Part shown: piece after piece, positions 1-6,089 of the stretch
Layout: each line of letters starts with the position of its first letter
Numbering within the stretch: the stretch's first letter is position 1
NCBI GenBank assembly: GCA_051881635.1
Contig: JBJEQG010000088.1
Span: forward strand, 1-16,256
Length of the DNA stretch: 16,256 nt
Direction: 5' to 3'
Origin: JBJEQG01 sp051881635
Lineage (GTDB): Bacteria; Bacillota; Clostridia; Oscillospirales; Acutalibacteraceae
The notes under the pieces: model-generated
The model's database searches: none
The model's input: the letters and a program-made list of their open reading frames with translations, nothing else
What the model was told of the DNA's origin: nothing
Translations under genes and position numbers: made by a program

Positions 1-76
1 TTGACCAAATGTTATTTTGGTTTCTGATTTTTCTGCTTGTACTTTATTCAGTTTTCAGGGTGCGAGCCTGAATAGT

Positions 77-193
77 TGGTGTTGATGACGCTGAGGGTCC
101 ACCTGTTCCCATACCGAACACAGAAGTTAAGCTCAGCGGTGCCGAAGATACTTGACTGGTGACGGTCCGGAAAAATAGGGCGATGCCAACACT
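77..193 (+). rRNA. rrf: 5S ribosomal RNA
   Basis: This is a complete 5S rRNA. The conserved core CCCATACCGAACACAGAAGTT is at about 109-130, and the terminal helix pairs GTGTTG (79-84) with CAACAC (187-192). Bases 1-76 look like the spacer after a 23S gene that lies outside the window; no 23S sequence is recognisable. It is the last gene of an rRNA operon, since a terminator follows at once. Confidence 0.96.
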
Positions 194-195
194 TT

Positions 196-228
196 AAAAG
201 CAGTTATCCGATTGGATAGCTGCTTTTT
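196..228 (+). terminator. rRNA operon terminator
   Basis: AAAAGCAGTTATCC (196-209) pairs with GGATAGCTGCTTTT (214-227) with one G-U pair and a 4-base loop, and ends in a T run. It directly follows the 5S gene. Because the hairpin overlaps the longer in-frame upstream extension of the next gene, it also argues that rarA starts after it. Confidence 0.92.
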
Positions 229-256
229 GTTGTTTATGATGAAAAGGGGGAAAAGC

Positions 257-1534
257 ATGAACCGTCCACTTGCTGACAGAATGCGTCCAAAAACTTTAAA
301 TGATGTGTCGGGACAAAAGCACCTTTTGGGCGAAAACAGCCCTCTTAAAAAAATCATTCAGTCGGGGCAAATCCCCAATATGATTTTTTACGGTCCGTCA
401 GGTGTCGGAAAAACGACAGTCGCCTCTATTATCGCACGGCAGACAAACCGCACTTTCCGAAAATTGAACGGGACAACAGCCTCAATATCGGATATTAAGG
501 AAATTGTTGCGGAGCTGGACGGCTTTTCGGGGGCAGACGGTATCTTGCTCTATTTGGACGAAATTCAGTATTTCAATAAAAAACAACAGCAGACGCTTTT
601 GGAATATATCGAAAACGGTCAGATTACGCTAATTGCCTCCACGACCGAAAACCCGTATTTTTATGTTTACAGTGCGATTTTAAGCCGTTCAACCGTTTTT
701 GAGTTCAGGCCTGTAGAACGGGAAGATGTTGAACAGACGGTGCGAAGGGGATTTGAATTTTTGGAAAAGGAAAAGATGGTTAAAATTTCCGTTTCCGATA
801 CGGCAGTGCGACATATTGCCTGTGCCTGTGGCGGTGATGTACGCAAAGCGTTGAATGCGGTTGAATTGTCATTTTTGGCGGCGGAGTTCAATGCGGAAAG
901 TGATAGTTATGTTGTTACGGAAGAAAGTGTTACGGCATTAACGCAAAAGAGTGCCGTAAAATATGACCGTGAGGGGGACGAGCATTACGATTTGCTGTCG
1001 GCATTTCAGAAATCCATGCGTGGTTCAGACCCGAATGCCGCCATACATTATTTGGCAAGGCTTTTGGCGGCGGGAGATTTAGCGTCCGTATGCCGCAGAT
1101 TAACGGTTTGTGCGTGTGAAGATGTCGGATTAGCGTATCCGCAGATTATCCCCATAGTGAAAGCGGCAGTCGATATTGCCCTTATGGTCGGATTGCCCGA
1201 AGCAAGAATTCCGCTTGCGAACGCTGTTATTCTTGTGTGTCAGTCGCCTAAGTCAAATTCGGCTTATAACGCAATCAATCGGGCTATGGCAGATGTTGAG
1301 AATGGAAAGGGTATGGGATTTCCCCGTTGCCTGCAAAATATGCACTGTGACGGTGAGGACGCAAAGGTTAAGGGGCAGTTTTATAAATATCCTCACGATT
1401 TTCCAAACCGTTGGGTTGAACAGCAGTATATGCCCGATGATTTGCTTGGGACGGTTTATTATCATGCGGCGGAAAACAAAAATGAACAGGCTTTTCAGTC
1501 CTATTGGGACAAGATTAAAGATAATCATGGTTAA
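257..1534 (+). CDS. rarA: Replication-associated recombination protein A (RarA/MgsA), AAA+ ATPase
   Basis: This is a cytoplasmic AAA+ ATPase of the RarA/MgsA/WRNIP1 family, which acts at stalled replication forks with single-strand-binding protein and is related to clamp-loader subunits. The protein is about 425 residues, the usual length. Visible motifs are Walker A GPSGVGKT (46-53), Walker B LLYLDE (97-102), sensor 1 ASTTENP (127-133), an arginine-finger-like SR (143-144) and sensor 2 GGDVRKALN (192-200), followed by the C-terminal MgsA tetramerisation region. The ATG at 257 fits best: it follows a purine-rich GGGGGAAAA site, and the product begins MNRPLADRMRP as in the family. In-frame starts at 212, 236 and 239 fall in or near the rRNA terminator. 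Only about 28 bases separate the terminator from this start, leaving no room for a normal promoter. Confidence 0.95.
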   Translation: MNRPLADRMRPKTLNDVSGQKHLLGENSPLKKIIQSGQIPNMIFYGPSGVGKTTVASIIARQTNRTFRKLNGTTASISDIKEIVAELDGFSGADGILLYLDEIQYFNKKQQQTLLEYIENGQITLIASTTENPYFYVYSAILSRSTVFEFRPVEREDVEQTVRRGFEFLEKEKMVKISVSDTAVRHIACACGGDVRKALNAVELSFLAAEFNAESDSYVVTEESVTALTQKSAVKYDREGDEHYDLLSAFQKSMRGSDPNAAIHYLARLLAAGDLASVCRRLTVCACEDVGLAYPQIIPIVKAAVDIALMVGLPEARIPLANAVILVCQSPKSNSAYNAINRAMADVENGKGMGFPRCLQNMHCDGEDAKVKGQFYKYPHDFPNRWVEQQYMPDDLLGTVYYHAAENKNEQAFQSYWDKIKDNHG

Positions 1535-1581
1535 ATTTTAAATTATGCTTTTAATTTTCGTCTGTATGTGATAAGATATTG

Positions 1582-1598
1582 TTGTTATATTATAACAA
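1582..1598. promoter_or_regulatory. Perfect 17-base palindrome upstream of TspO-like gene
   Basis: TTGTTATA-T-TATAACAA is an exact inverted repeat that ends 24 bases before the start of the next gene. There is no T tract long enough for a terminator. It could be an operator overlapping a weak -10 (TATAAC). No regulator is assigned; the call rests only on symmetry and position. Confidence 0.35.
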
Positions 1599-1622
1599 AT
1601 ATGCGGTGGGGAGTGCTGTATT

Positions 1623-2231
1623 ATGGAACCGAAAAAAAGTACAATGGGCTTTTATGAAGAAAATCCGAATGGCAATGTTTCCGAAAACGGACTTTTTTTT
1701 AGCGGGGAGTTTGAAAAGGAACAAAGGCAGAATTTGCAGGAATATTATGAAAAGGTCATACAGAAATCGGAAAGGGAACATAAAAAGTTAGTTCATGACC
1801 GTTATGTGTTGGGTACTATGGCGGTTTTGTGTGTTGTTATTATATCCATTTTGACAAGTTATGTGCTTTTTGACTTGGTTGGCATGAAGATTCCGCTTTT
1901 GCTCAGCCCGGCAGCAGGCGATTGGAAAATATTTGGCGGCTTGTGGTATCTTATTGCCGTAATTTCTAACTCTTTAATCGGTCTGTTGTATTTTAAAAAG
2001 ACTTCGGCTCCGTTTAATGCGGCTAACATTCTGTTCTTTTCATTGTTTGTTCTGTCTTATAATTTATTCTTTTGGATATTTTGCCTGTTGGAGAAAAGTC
2101 AGGATTATTGGGTTCTGATAGTGCCGATTTTGGCTTTTTGGGTGATTATGAATATAAAAATGGTGATGAAGTTTAATCTTTATCATAGGATTAAAGAGCT
2201 TTTAAAGCCCGTACTTCAATGGAGGAAATGA
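1623..2231 (+). CDS. Four-TM membrane protein resembling a C-terminally cut TspO/MBR protein
   Basis: The protein has 202 residues. A charged cytoplasmic N-terminus (1-60) is followed by four hydrophobic segments near 63-87, 103-124, 132-157 and 163-183. The order and spacing recall TspO/MBR (tryptophan-rich sensory proteins, which bind porphyrins or lipids). IPLLLSP precedes KIFGGLWYLIAV, compare the family's K-P-S-W-x-P-P then VFGPVWTLLY. YNLFFWIFCL resembles LN-x-x-W-S-x-x-FF. KFNLYHRIKELLKPVLQW resembles the last loop plus the start of TM5 (LLxPYLxW). TM5 itself is missing, because the frame stops at once with RK. ATG 1623 has GGGGAG nine bases upstream. The stop lies three bases before the dus TTG start, so the two are probably translationally coupled. 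The TspO link is my reading of patterns, not a search result. Confidence 0.6.
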   Translation: MEPKKSTMGFYEENPNGNVSENGLFFSGEFEKEQRQNLQEYYEKVIQKSEREHKKLVHDRYVLGTMAVLCVVIISILTSYVLFDLVGMKIPLLLSPAAGDWKIFGGLWYLIAVISNSLIGLLYFKKTSAPFNAANILFFSLFVLSYNLFFWIFCLLEKSQDYWVLIVPILAFWVIMNIKMVMKFNLYHRIKELLKPVLQWRK

Positions 2232-2233
2232 TT

Positions 2234-3190
2234 TTGAAAATAGGAAATGTGGAAATTAACGGGAAAGTTGCATTAGCTCCTATGGCGGGTGTAGCGGATA
2301 GGGCATTTCGAGAATTGTGTGTGGGATTTGGTGCGGCTTATGTTGTCGGAGAAATGGTCAGTGCAAAAGGCATTTCGTACGATAGCGACAAGTCAAAGGA
2401 ACTTATGGTTTTGTCAAAGGCGGAGCGTCCTGCGGCAATTCAGTTATTCGGATATGAACCTGAGGTTGTTGCGGAAGCGGCGGTTGCGGCTTTGGAGTAT
2501 GAACCGGATATTATTGATATTAACATGGGGTGTCCCGCACCGAAAATCTGTAATAACGGCAGTGGCAGTGCCTTGCTGAAAAATCCCGAACTTTGCGGAG
2601 CGATTGTTCAGGCGGTAAAAAAAGCGGTGTCCGTTCCCGTAACGGTTAAAATCCGTAAAGGGTGGGACGAAAATACGGTTAATGCCGTTGAGGTTGCAAA
2701 GATTTGCGAGGCGGCTGGGGCTGATGCCATTACCGTTCATGGGCGTACAAGGGAACAGCAATACAGACCGTCTGCGGATTGGAATATCATTCGTGAGGTT
2801 AAACACGCCGTAAAAATTCCCGTTATCGGCAACGGTGATGTTGACAGTGCCGCCGCCGCCGCAAAAATGATTGAACAGACGGATTGTGATATGGTTATGG
2901 TTGGCCGTGCCGCTTTGGGCAATCCATGGATTTTTGCGGAAATTTCACGCTGGCTTGACCATGAAAGACCGTCTTTGCCTGTTTCAAATGCGGAAAAAGT
3001 TTCTGTTATGTTGCGTCACATTCGTATGCTTTGCGATTATAAGGGTGAGGAAATCGGTATGAGAGAGGCAAGAAAACATGTGGCATGGTATATCAAAGGG
3101 TTTAAGGGTGCGGCGGCACTGAGAAAAGAAAGCGGTGAACTCAAAACTTTTGACGACCTTATTGGACTTTGCAGGAAAATAGAGCTGTAA
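2234..3190 (+). CDS. dus: tRNA-dihydrouridine synthase (DusB-like)
   Basis: This FMN-dependent enzyme reduces uridines in the tRNA D-loop to dihydrouridine, using NADPH. It has a TIM-barrel N-domain and a helical C-domain in about 318 residues, the normal DusB length. From the chosen start, visible motifs are APMAGV (15-20), INMGCPAPK with catalytic Cys at about 100, VKIRKGWD, ITVHGRTREQQY, PVIGNGDV and MVGRAALGNPWIF (FMN phosphate site). I prefer the TTG at 2234: it lies eight bases after GGAGG (2221-2225) and gives the family-typical MKIGNVE start. ATG codons at 2219 and 2228 are in frame, but they overlap or sit too near that site. The Shine-Dalgarno lies inside the end of the preceding gene, which implies one transcript. 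Confidence 0.93.
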   Translation: MKIGNVEINGKVALAPMAGVADRAFRELCVGFGAAYVVGEMVSAKGISYDSDKSKELMVLSKAERPAAIQLFGYEPEVVAEAAVAALEYEPDIIDINMGCPAPKICNNGSGSALLKNPELCGAIVQAVKKAVSVPVTVKIRKGWDENTVNAVEVAKICEAAGADAITVHGRTREQQYRPSADWNIIREVKHAVKIPVIGNGDVDSAAAAAKMIEQTDCDMVMVGRAALGNPWIFAEISRWLDHERPSLPVSNAEKVSVMLRHIRMLCDYKGEEIGMREARKHVAWYIKGFKGAAALRKESGELKTFDDLIGLCRKIEL

Positions 3191-3295
3191 ATAGCGATGT
3201 TAAGTTTGGTTGACAGATTTCCAAGTGGAATTGGTAGCTTTTGTTGCACGATTTTGTTATGATTTTTATATCAAATACAGAGGAGGAAACTCAAA

Positions 3296-4054
3296 ATGCA
3301 GTTTCATGAAAATTTAATGAGGTTAAGAAAGCAAAGTGGCTTGTCACAGGAGGAGCTTGGAAATCAACTTGATGTATCACGCCAGACCGTTTCAAAATGG
3401 GAGTTGGGACAAACGACACCTGAAATGGATAAACTTATGGCATTGTCCGAGTTGTTTGGGGTATCCATAGATTGTTTGGTTGGCAAGGAAAACAATCCCG
3501 TATGTGCGGAAAATCCGTTATCCATGACGGAGCGGTGGCACTATGAGTATAAAAGCGAGAAAACATTTAAGGGCATACCGTTGGTTCATGTAAATTTTGG
3601 TGTCGGTATGTATCGTGCCAAAGGTTTAATTGCGGTCGGAAACATAGCGACGGGGTTGTTATCGTTTGGGTTAATTTCAATCGGTTTGTTGGCGTTTGGG
3701 GTGCTTTCGCTTGCGTTGATTGCATTGGGTGTGCTTTCGATTGGTATTGCATCTTTTGGGGCGGTTGCTTTGGGATTGATTGCCGTTGGCGGTGTTGCTA
3801 TTGGCGGATTTGCGGTTGGTGGCTGTGCTTTGGGTATTTATGCCGTTGGCGGTTATGCCGGTGCGACTGAAATTGCTTTTGGCGGTGTGGCTAATGGCGG
3901 AAAAGTAGCCATAGGCATACAATCGGCTGACGGTGAATATGCAAGTCTTTTATCGAATTTGAATTTTGACACATTTTCAGCATATTTAGATAAAATCAAT
4001 GCTCCGAACATAATTAAGGATATTTTCAGTTCTTTTGTTTCAAGTCAGATATAG
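3296..4054 (+). CDS. XRE-family HTH protein with C-terminal glycine pentad repeat
   Basis: The protein has 252 residues. Residues 5-62 form a clear Cro/C1-type helix-turn-helix (LRKQSGLSQEELGNQLDVSR then TVSKWELGQTTP), so DNA binding is very likely. A linker holds HYEYKSEKTFKGIPLVHVNFG, a motif I associate with a recurrent but uncharacterised Clostridia family. Residues 110-189 are 16 consecutive 5-residue units of the pattern G-[LGI]-[LIVA]-[AS]-[VILF]. Glycine sits at every fifth position from 110 to 185, with Ala at 140 the only exception. The block is highly hydrophobic; it could be a tight beta-solenoid or a membrane-associated segment. ATG 3296 follows AGAGGAGGAAAC. A terminator ends the gene at 4072. 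Targets are unknown. Confidence 0.85.
   Translation: MQFHENLMRLRKQSGLSQEELGNQLDVSRQTVSKWELGQTTPEMDKLMALSELFGVSIDCLVGKENNPVCAENPLSMTERWHYEYKSEKTFKGIPLVHVNFGVGMYRAKGLIAVGNIATGLLSFGLISIGLLAFGVLSLALIALGVLSIGIASFGAVALGLIAVGGVAIGGFAVGGCALGIYAVGGYAGATEIAFGGVANGGKVAIGIQSADGEYASLLSNLNFDTFSAYLDKINAPNIIKDIFSSFVSSQI
3623..3862 (+). repeat. Coding 15-base periodic repeat (16 glycine pentads)
   Basis: Sixteen in-frame units of 15 bases encode glycine-led pentads in the HTH protein. The units are conserved at protein rather than DNA level (GGT, GGG, GGA and GGC are all used), so this is old, selected repetition and not recent slippage. Confidence 0.85.
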
Positions 4055-4071
4055 TTGGATTTTTATGTTGT

Positions 4072-4108
4072 AGGCTTTACCTTGTTTTGTCGGGGTAAAG
4101 CCTTTTTG
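4072..4108 (+). terminator. Rho-independent terminator after the HTH gene
   Basis: AGGCTTTACC (4072-4081) pairs perfectly with GGTAAAGCCT (4094-4103), followed by TTTTTG. It isolates the HTH gene from the phosphatase gene downstream. Confidence 0.9.
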
Positions 4109-4121
4109 ATTTTGAGAGAGG

Positions 4122-4150
4122 TTGATAAAAAGATAAATGGGGAGTATAAT
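4122..4150 (+). promoter_or_regulatory. Sigma-A-type promoter of the HAD phosphatase gene
   Basis: TTGATA (4122-4127), a 17-base spacer and TATAAT (4145-4150) lie between the preceding terminator and the phosphatase start codon. The predicted transcript start is near 4157. Confidence 0.8.
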
Positions 4151-4180
4151 AAATCAAATGGAATAAGGAGAGTGTGTGTC

Positions 4181-4828
4181 ATGCACAAATATAAGGCGGT
4201 TATTTTTGATTTGGACGGTACACTTTTGAATACTTTGGAGGATTTGCGGGACAGCGTTAATTATTCTTTGCAAAAGTTCGGTTATCCGTCCCGTACATTG
4301 TCGGAAATCCGCAATTTTGTCGGAAACGGTATCGGAAATCTGATTCATCGGGCGTTGCCGTCTGAGGTTAGCGAAAGTGAGTTCCAAAAGGTTTTTGATA
4401 CATTTAAGTCTTACTATGCGGAACATTGTAATATAAAAACACGCCCCTATGACGGCATTATGCCGCTTTTGGAGCGGTTGAAAAAAGAGGGCTATAAGCT
4501 GGCGATTGTTTCAAACAAGGCGGATTTTGGCGTAAAGGCATTGAACAGGGATTATTTTAATTCCCTTATAGATGTTGCGTTGGGAGAGCGCGAGGGTTTC
4601 CGTCGAAAGCCTGAACCTGATACGGTTTTTGCTGCTTTGGAAATGCTTAATGTTTCTAAAAGCGAAACGGTTTATATTGGCGACTCAGATGTTGATATAA
4701 AAACCGCCCGTAATTCGGGATTGGATTGTATTTCAGTCGATTGGGGATTCCGTGACCGTACATTCCTGATAGAAAACGGAGCGAAAACAATCGTGTCTGC
4801 TCCCGAAGAATTGATTGATTTGTTATAA
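4181..4828 (+). CDS. HAD-superfamily phosphatase, phosphoglycolate phosphatase-like
   Basis: This soluble 215-residue HAD hydrolase has a small alpha-helical cap (subclass IA), like Gph/PgmB-type enzymes. Motif I is DLDGTLLNT (nucleophile Asp10, acid/base Asp12), motif II is Ser111 in IVSNK, motif III is Lys143 in RKPEP, and motif IV is GDSDVD (168-172). The general fold and phosphatase chemistry are secure; the substrate is not. Phosphoglycolate is only the nearest well-known option, and a nucleotide or sugar phosphate is possible. ATG 4181 follows AAGGAG (4165-4170) and the promoter at 4122-4150. A longer frame from TTG 4055 would run through the upstream terminator and is rejected. The gene is monocistronic between two terminators. 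Confidence 0.9.
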   Translation: MHKYKAVIFDLDGTLLNTLEDLRDSVNYSLQKFGYPSRTLSEIRNFVGNGIGNLIHRALPSEVSESEFQKVFDTFKSYYAEHCNIKTRPYDGIMPLLERLKKEGYKLAIVSNKADFGVKALNRDYFNSLIDVALGEREGFRRKPEPDTVFAALEMLNVSKSETVYIGDSDVDIKTARNSGLDCISVDWGFRDRTFLIENGAKTIVSAPEELIDLL

Positions 4829-4868
4829 TAAAAAATGACTTGCCTTTTTGGGACAAGTCATTTTTTTA
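4829..4868. terminator. Bidirectional terminator between convergent genes
   Basis: AAAAATGACTTG (4831-4842) pairs with CAAGTCATTTTT (4854-4865). There are A residues on the left and a T run on the right, so it can end both the + strand phosphatase transcript and the - strand bioY/DUF1284 transcript. It overlaps the DUF1284 stop codon. Confidence 0.88.
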
Positions 4869-5255
4869 TGTTTTTTGAACAAGAGAAGAACAAAATTCAT
4901 ACCATGAACAGTCATGACAGATTTTCTGAAAACGGTGTTGGTTTTTTAAAATGCTTATGGCATGAGTTTTCAGGTTTTGCCATGTGATAGGCGTTTCCGT
5001 ATGAAGTTCGCATGATTGAAGAAATCGTTTATCCAACTCCAAAACATGACTGTATGAACGGCAACGCCCTTGCTGATTATGAGGACAGGAAGAACAAAGT
5101 ATATCTGTTTCGGAAACAAGCATGATTTGGGGATTATTCTGTTCCATGATTTGAATGACAGAGGTCATGTTTTCCGTAAATTCCGGACTGTAACCACGCC
5201 CACGAAAATTCTGTATGCATAAGGCATGGTGCGGACGCAAATTAAAACTTGACAT
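4866..5255 (-). CDS. DUF1284 family Cys-rich protein
   Basis: This 129-residue soluble protein begins MSSFNLRPHHALCIQNFRGR. The L-R-P-H-H-A-L-C-x-x-x-F-x-G-x-G-Y-S motif is the hallmark of DUF1284. Eight cysteines include C54-x2-C57-x7-C65 and C113-x2-C116-x5-C122, plus C13 and C82. This suggests bound metal or an iron-sulfur cluster, in line with the loose ferredoxin-like labelling of the family; no function is established. I chose the ATG at 5255 because the protein then starts at the family motif. The in-frame start at 5282 adds residues coded inside bioY. The gene overlaps the bioY end by 14 bases, which points to co-translation and to biotin-linked expression. Confidence 0.85.
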   Translation of the reverse strand: MSSFNLRPHHALCIQNFRGRGYSPEFTENMTSVIQIMEQNNPQIMLVSETDILCSSCPHNQQGRCRSYSHVLELDKRFLQSCELHTETPITWQNLKTHAISILKNQHRFQKICHDCSWYEFCSSLVQKT

Positions 5256-5826
5256 ACTTTGAAACCACTTTAACCACAACAATGGCTACGGCAATCTTTG
5301 CGGCATCAAAGAGAAGATAGGGGAATACGCACATTCCCAAAGCCTCCATAAGCGAGATTGCACCGAAAGAATTTCCGTAAACAACCATAAACCATGCCGT
5401 ACCGAATGTATAGCAGAGGAGCAAACCGATAACCATTGAAACGGCAAGTGAAATAATGCCTTTTCCAAAAAACTTTGTAATCAATCCGATAGCCAAAGCC
5501 GTAAAGATAAATCCGATAATATAACCGCCCGTCATGCCGAACAAAGCACCTGCACCGCACGAAGCATTGGCGAAAATGGGAACACCGACTAAACCGAGAA
5601 GAATATAGACAATAACGCTTATTGTTCCTCTTGTTGTACCGAGAAGTCCTGCCGTAATAAAGACCGCCAGAGTTTGAAGTGTAAAGGGGATTGCCGTTGG
5701 AATTGAAATCAGTGAGCAAACGGCAATTAAAGCGGTAGACATGGCAATATAAACCATATCCAATACGGTTGTTTTTCCTGTACGGGGTTTTTTTGTTTGT
5801 GTTGCGGCAAATGAAGAATTTTCCAT
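5242..5826 (-). CDS. bioY: BioY, biotin ECF transporter substrate-binding component
   Basis: This 194-residue integral membrane S-component captures biotin and works with the shared EcfT/EcfA1/EcfA2 energy module, which is not in the window. Family motifs are IPFTLQT (46-52), GLVGVPIFA (78-86), the glycine-rich GMTGGYIIGF (97-106), TFGTAWF (140-146) and FPYLLFDAAK (168-177), with about six hydrophobic helices. The start ATG is preceded by AAGGAGG at normal spacing. The upstream region holds a near-consensus promoter and two BirA-type operators, which supports biotin as substrate. It is first in a two-gene unit with the DUF1284 gene. Confidence 0.95.
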   Translation of the reverse strand: MENSSFAATQTKKPRTGKTTVLDMVYIAMSTALIAVCSLISIPTAIPFTLQTLAVFITAGLLGTTRGTISVIVYILLGLVGVPIFANASCGAGALFGMTGGYIIGFIFTALAIGLITKFFGKGIISLAVSMVIGLLLCYTFGTAWFMVVYGNSFGAISLMEALGMCVFPYLLFDAAKIAVAIVVVKVVSKYVKF

Positions 5827-5843
5827 TATTTTTTCCTCCTTTT

Positions 5844-5880
5844 GATTGTCAACCTGATTTTATATGTTTGGTTGACAATC
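5844..5880. promoter_or_regulatory. BirA-type biotin operator O1
   Basis: GATTGTCAACC (5844-5854) and GGTTGACAATC (5870-5880) are perfect inverted half-sites with a 15-base spacer. This matches the known Gram-positive BirA box (TGTnAACC, 14-15 bases, GGTTnACA). It covers the predicted transcript start of bioY (near 5877). Confidence 0.85.
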
Positions 5881-5883
5881 CAT

Positions 5884-5912
5884 AGTATAAAAGAAAATTT
5901 TTCTATTGTCAA
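5884..5912 (-). promoter_or_regulatory. bioY promoter
   Basis: On the - strand, TTGACA (5912-5907), a 17-base spacer and TATACT (5889-5884) form a near-consensus promoter. The -35 hexamer lies inside one half-site of operator O2 and the start point lies inside O1, so repressor binding at either site would block transcription. Confidence 0.85.
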
Positions 5913-5938
5913 TCTGTTTTTGAAATTTAGTTGACAAT
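5905..5938. promoter_or_regulatory. Second BirA-type operator O2 (imperfect)
   Basis: ATTGTCAATC (5905-5914) and AGTTGACAAT (5929-5938) are inverted with a 14-base spacer and match in 8 of 10 positions. The site sits over the bioY -35. The distal half comes within about 30 bases of the divergent promoter at 5967. Confidence 0.65.
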
Positions 5939-5966
5939 TTATTTGTTTGGATTTTTCATATTTTTG

Positions 5967-5995
5967 TTGACTTATATCAAATTATTTGCTATAAT
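5967..5995 (+). promoter_or_regulatory. Promoter of the Rrf2-signal peptidase gene
   Basis: TTGACT (5967-5972), a 17-base spacer and TATAAT (5990-5995) give a predicted start near 6002 and a leader of about 90 bases. It is divergent from the bioY promoter. Confidence 0.8.
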
Positions 5996-6000
5996 GAAGC

Positions 6001-6022
6001 AAATATGACAAAATACATATTT
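6001..6022. promoter_or_regulatory. Inverted repeat at the transcript start, candidate operator
   Basis: AAATATG (6001-6007), 8 bases, CATATTT (6016-6022) is an exact inverted repeat starting at the predicted transcription start. Rrf2 proteins often bind such sites near their own promoters, so autoregulation by the encoded Rrf2 domain is a reasonable guess. The half-sites are AT-rich, so chance symmetry is possible. Confidence 0.4.
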
Positions 6023-6089
6023 TTATTTCCTAAAAGAAAAAATATTTATTTAAAAACTACAATTATTGATTTATTCCATTTGTAAGAAG

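Noticed and set aside
212..256. Longer rarA N-terminus from ATG 212
   Set aside because: It begins inside the rRNA terminator hairpin and has no ribosome site or family similarity.
1535..1622. Possible terminator after rarA
   Set aside because: The region is AT-rich, but I found no GC-containing stem with a T run. Only the 17-base palindrome stands out, and it is listed as a possible operator.
2444..2806. - strand open frame inside dus
   Set aside because: It is antisense to conserved dus motifs, and its composition is a mirror of the real gene.
3219..3230. Palindrome TTCCA-AG-TGGAA before the HTH gene
   Set aside because: It is short, and no promoter boxes with good spacing lie beside it. 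It could be an HTH operator, but the evidence is too thin for a feature.
4055..4180. Upstream extension of the HAD phosphatase from TTG 4055
   Set aside because: It would run through a strong terminator (4072-4108) and the gene's own promoter. ATG 4181 has a proper ribosome site and gives the standard HAD N-terminus.
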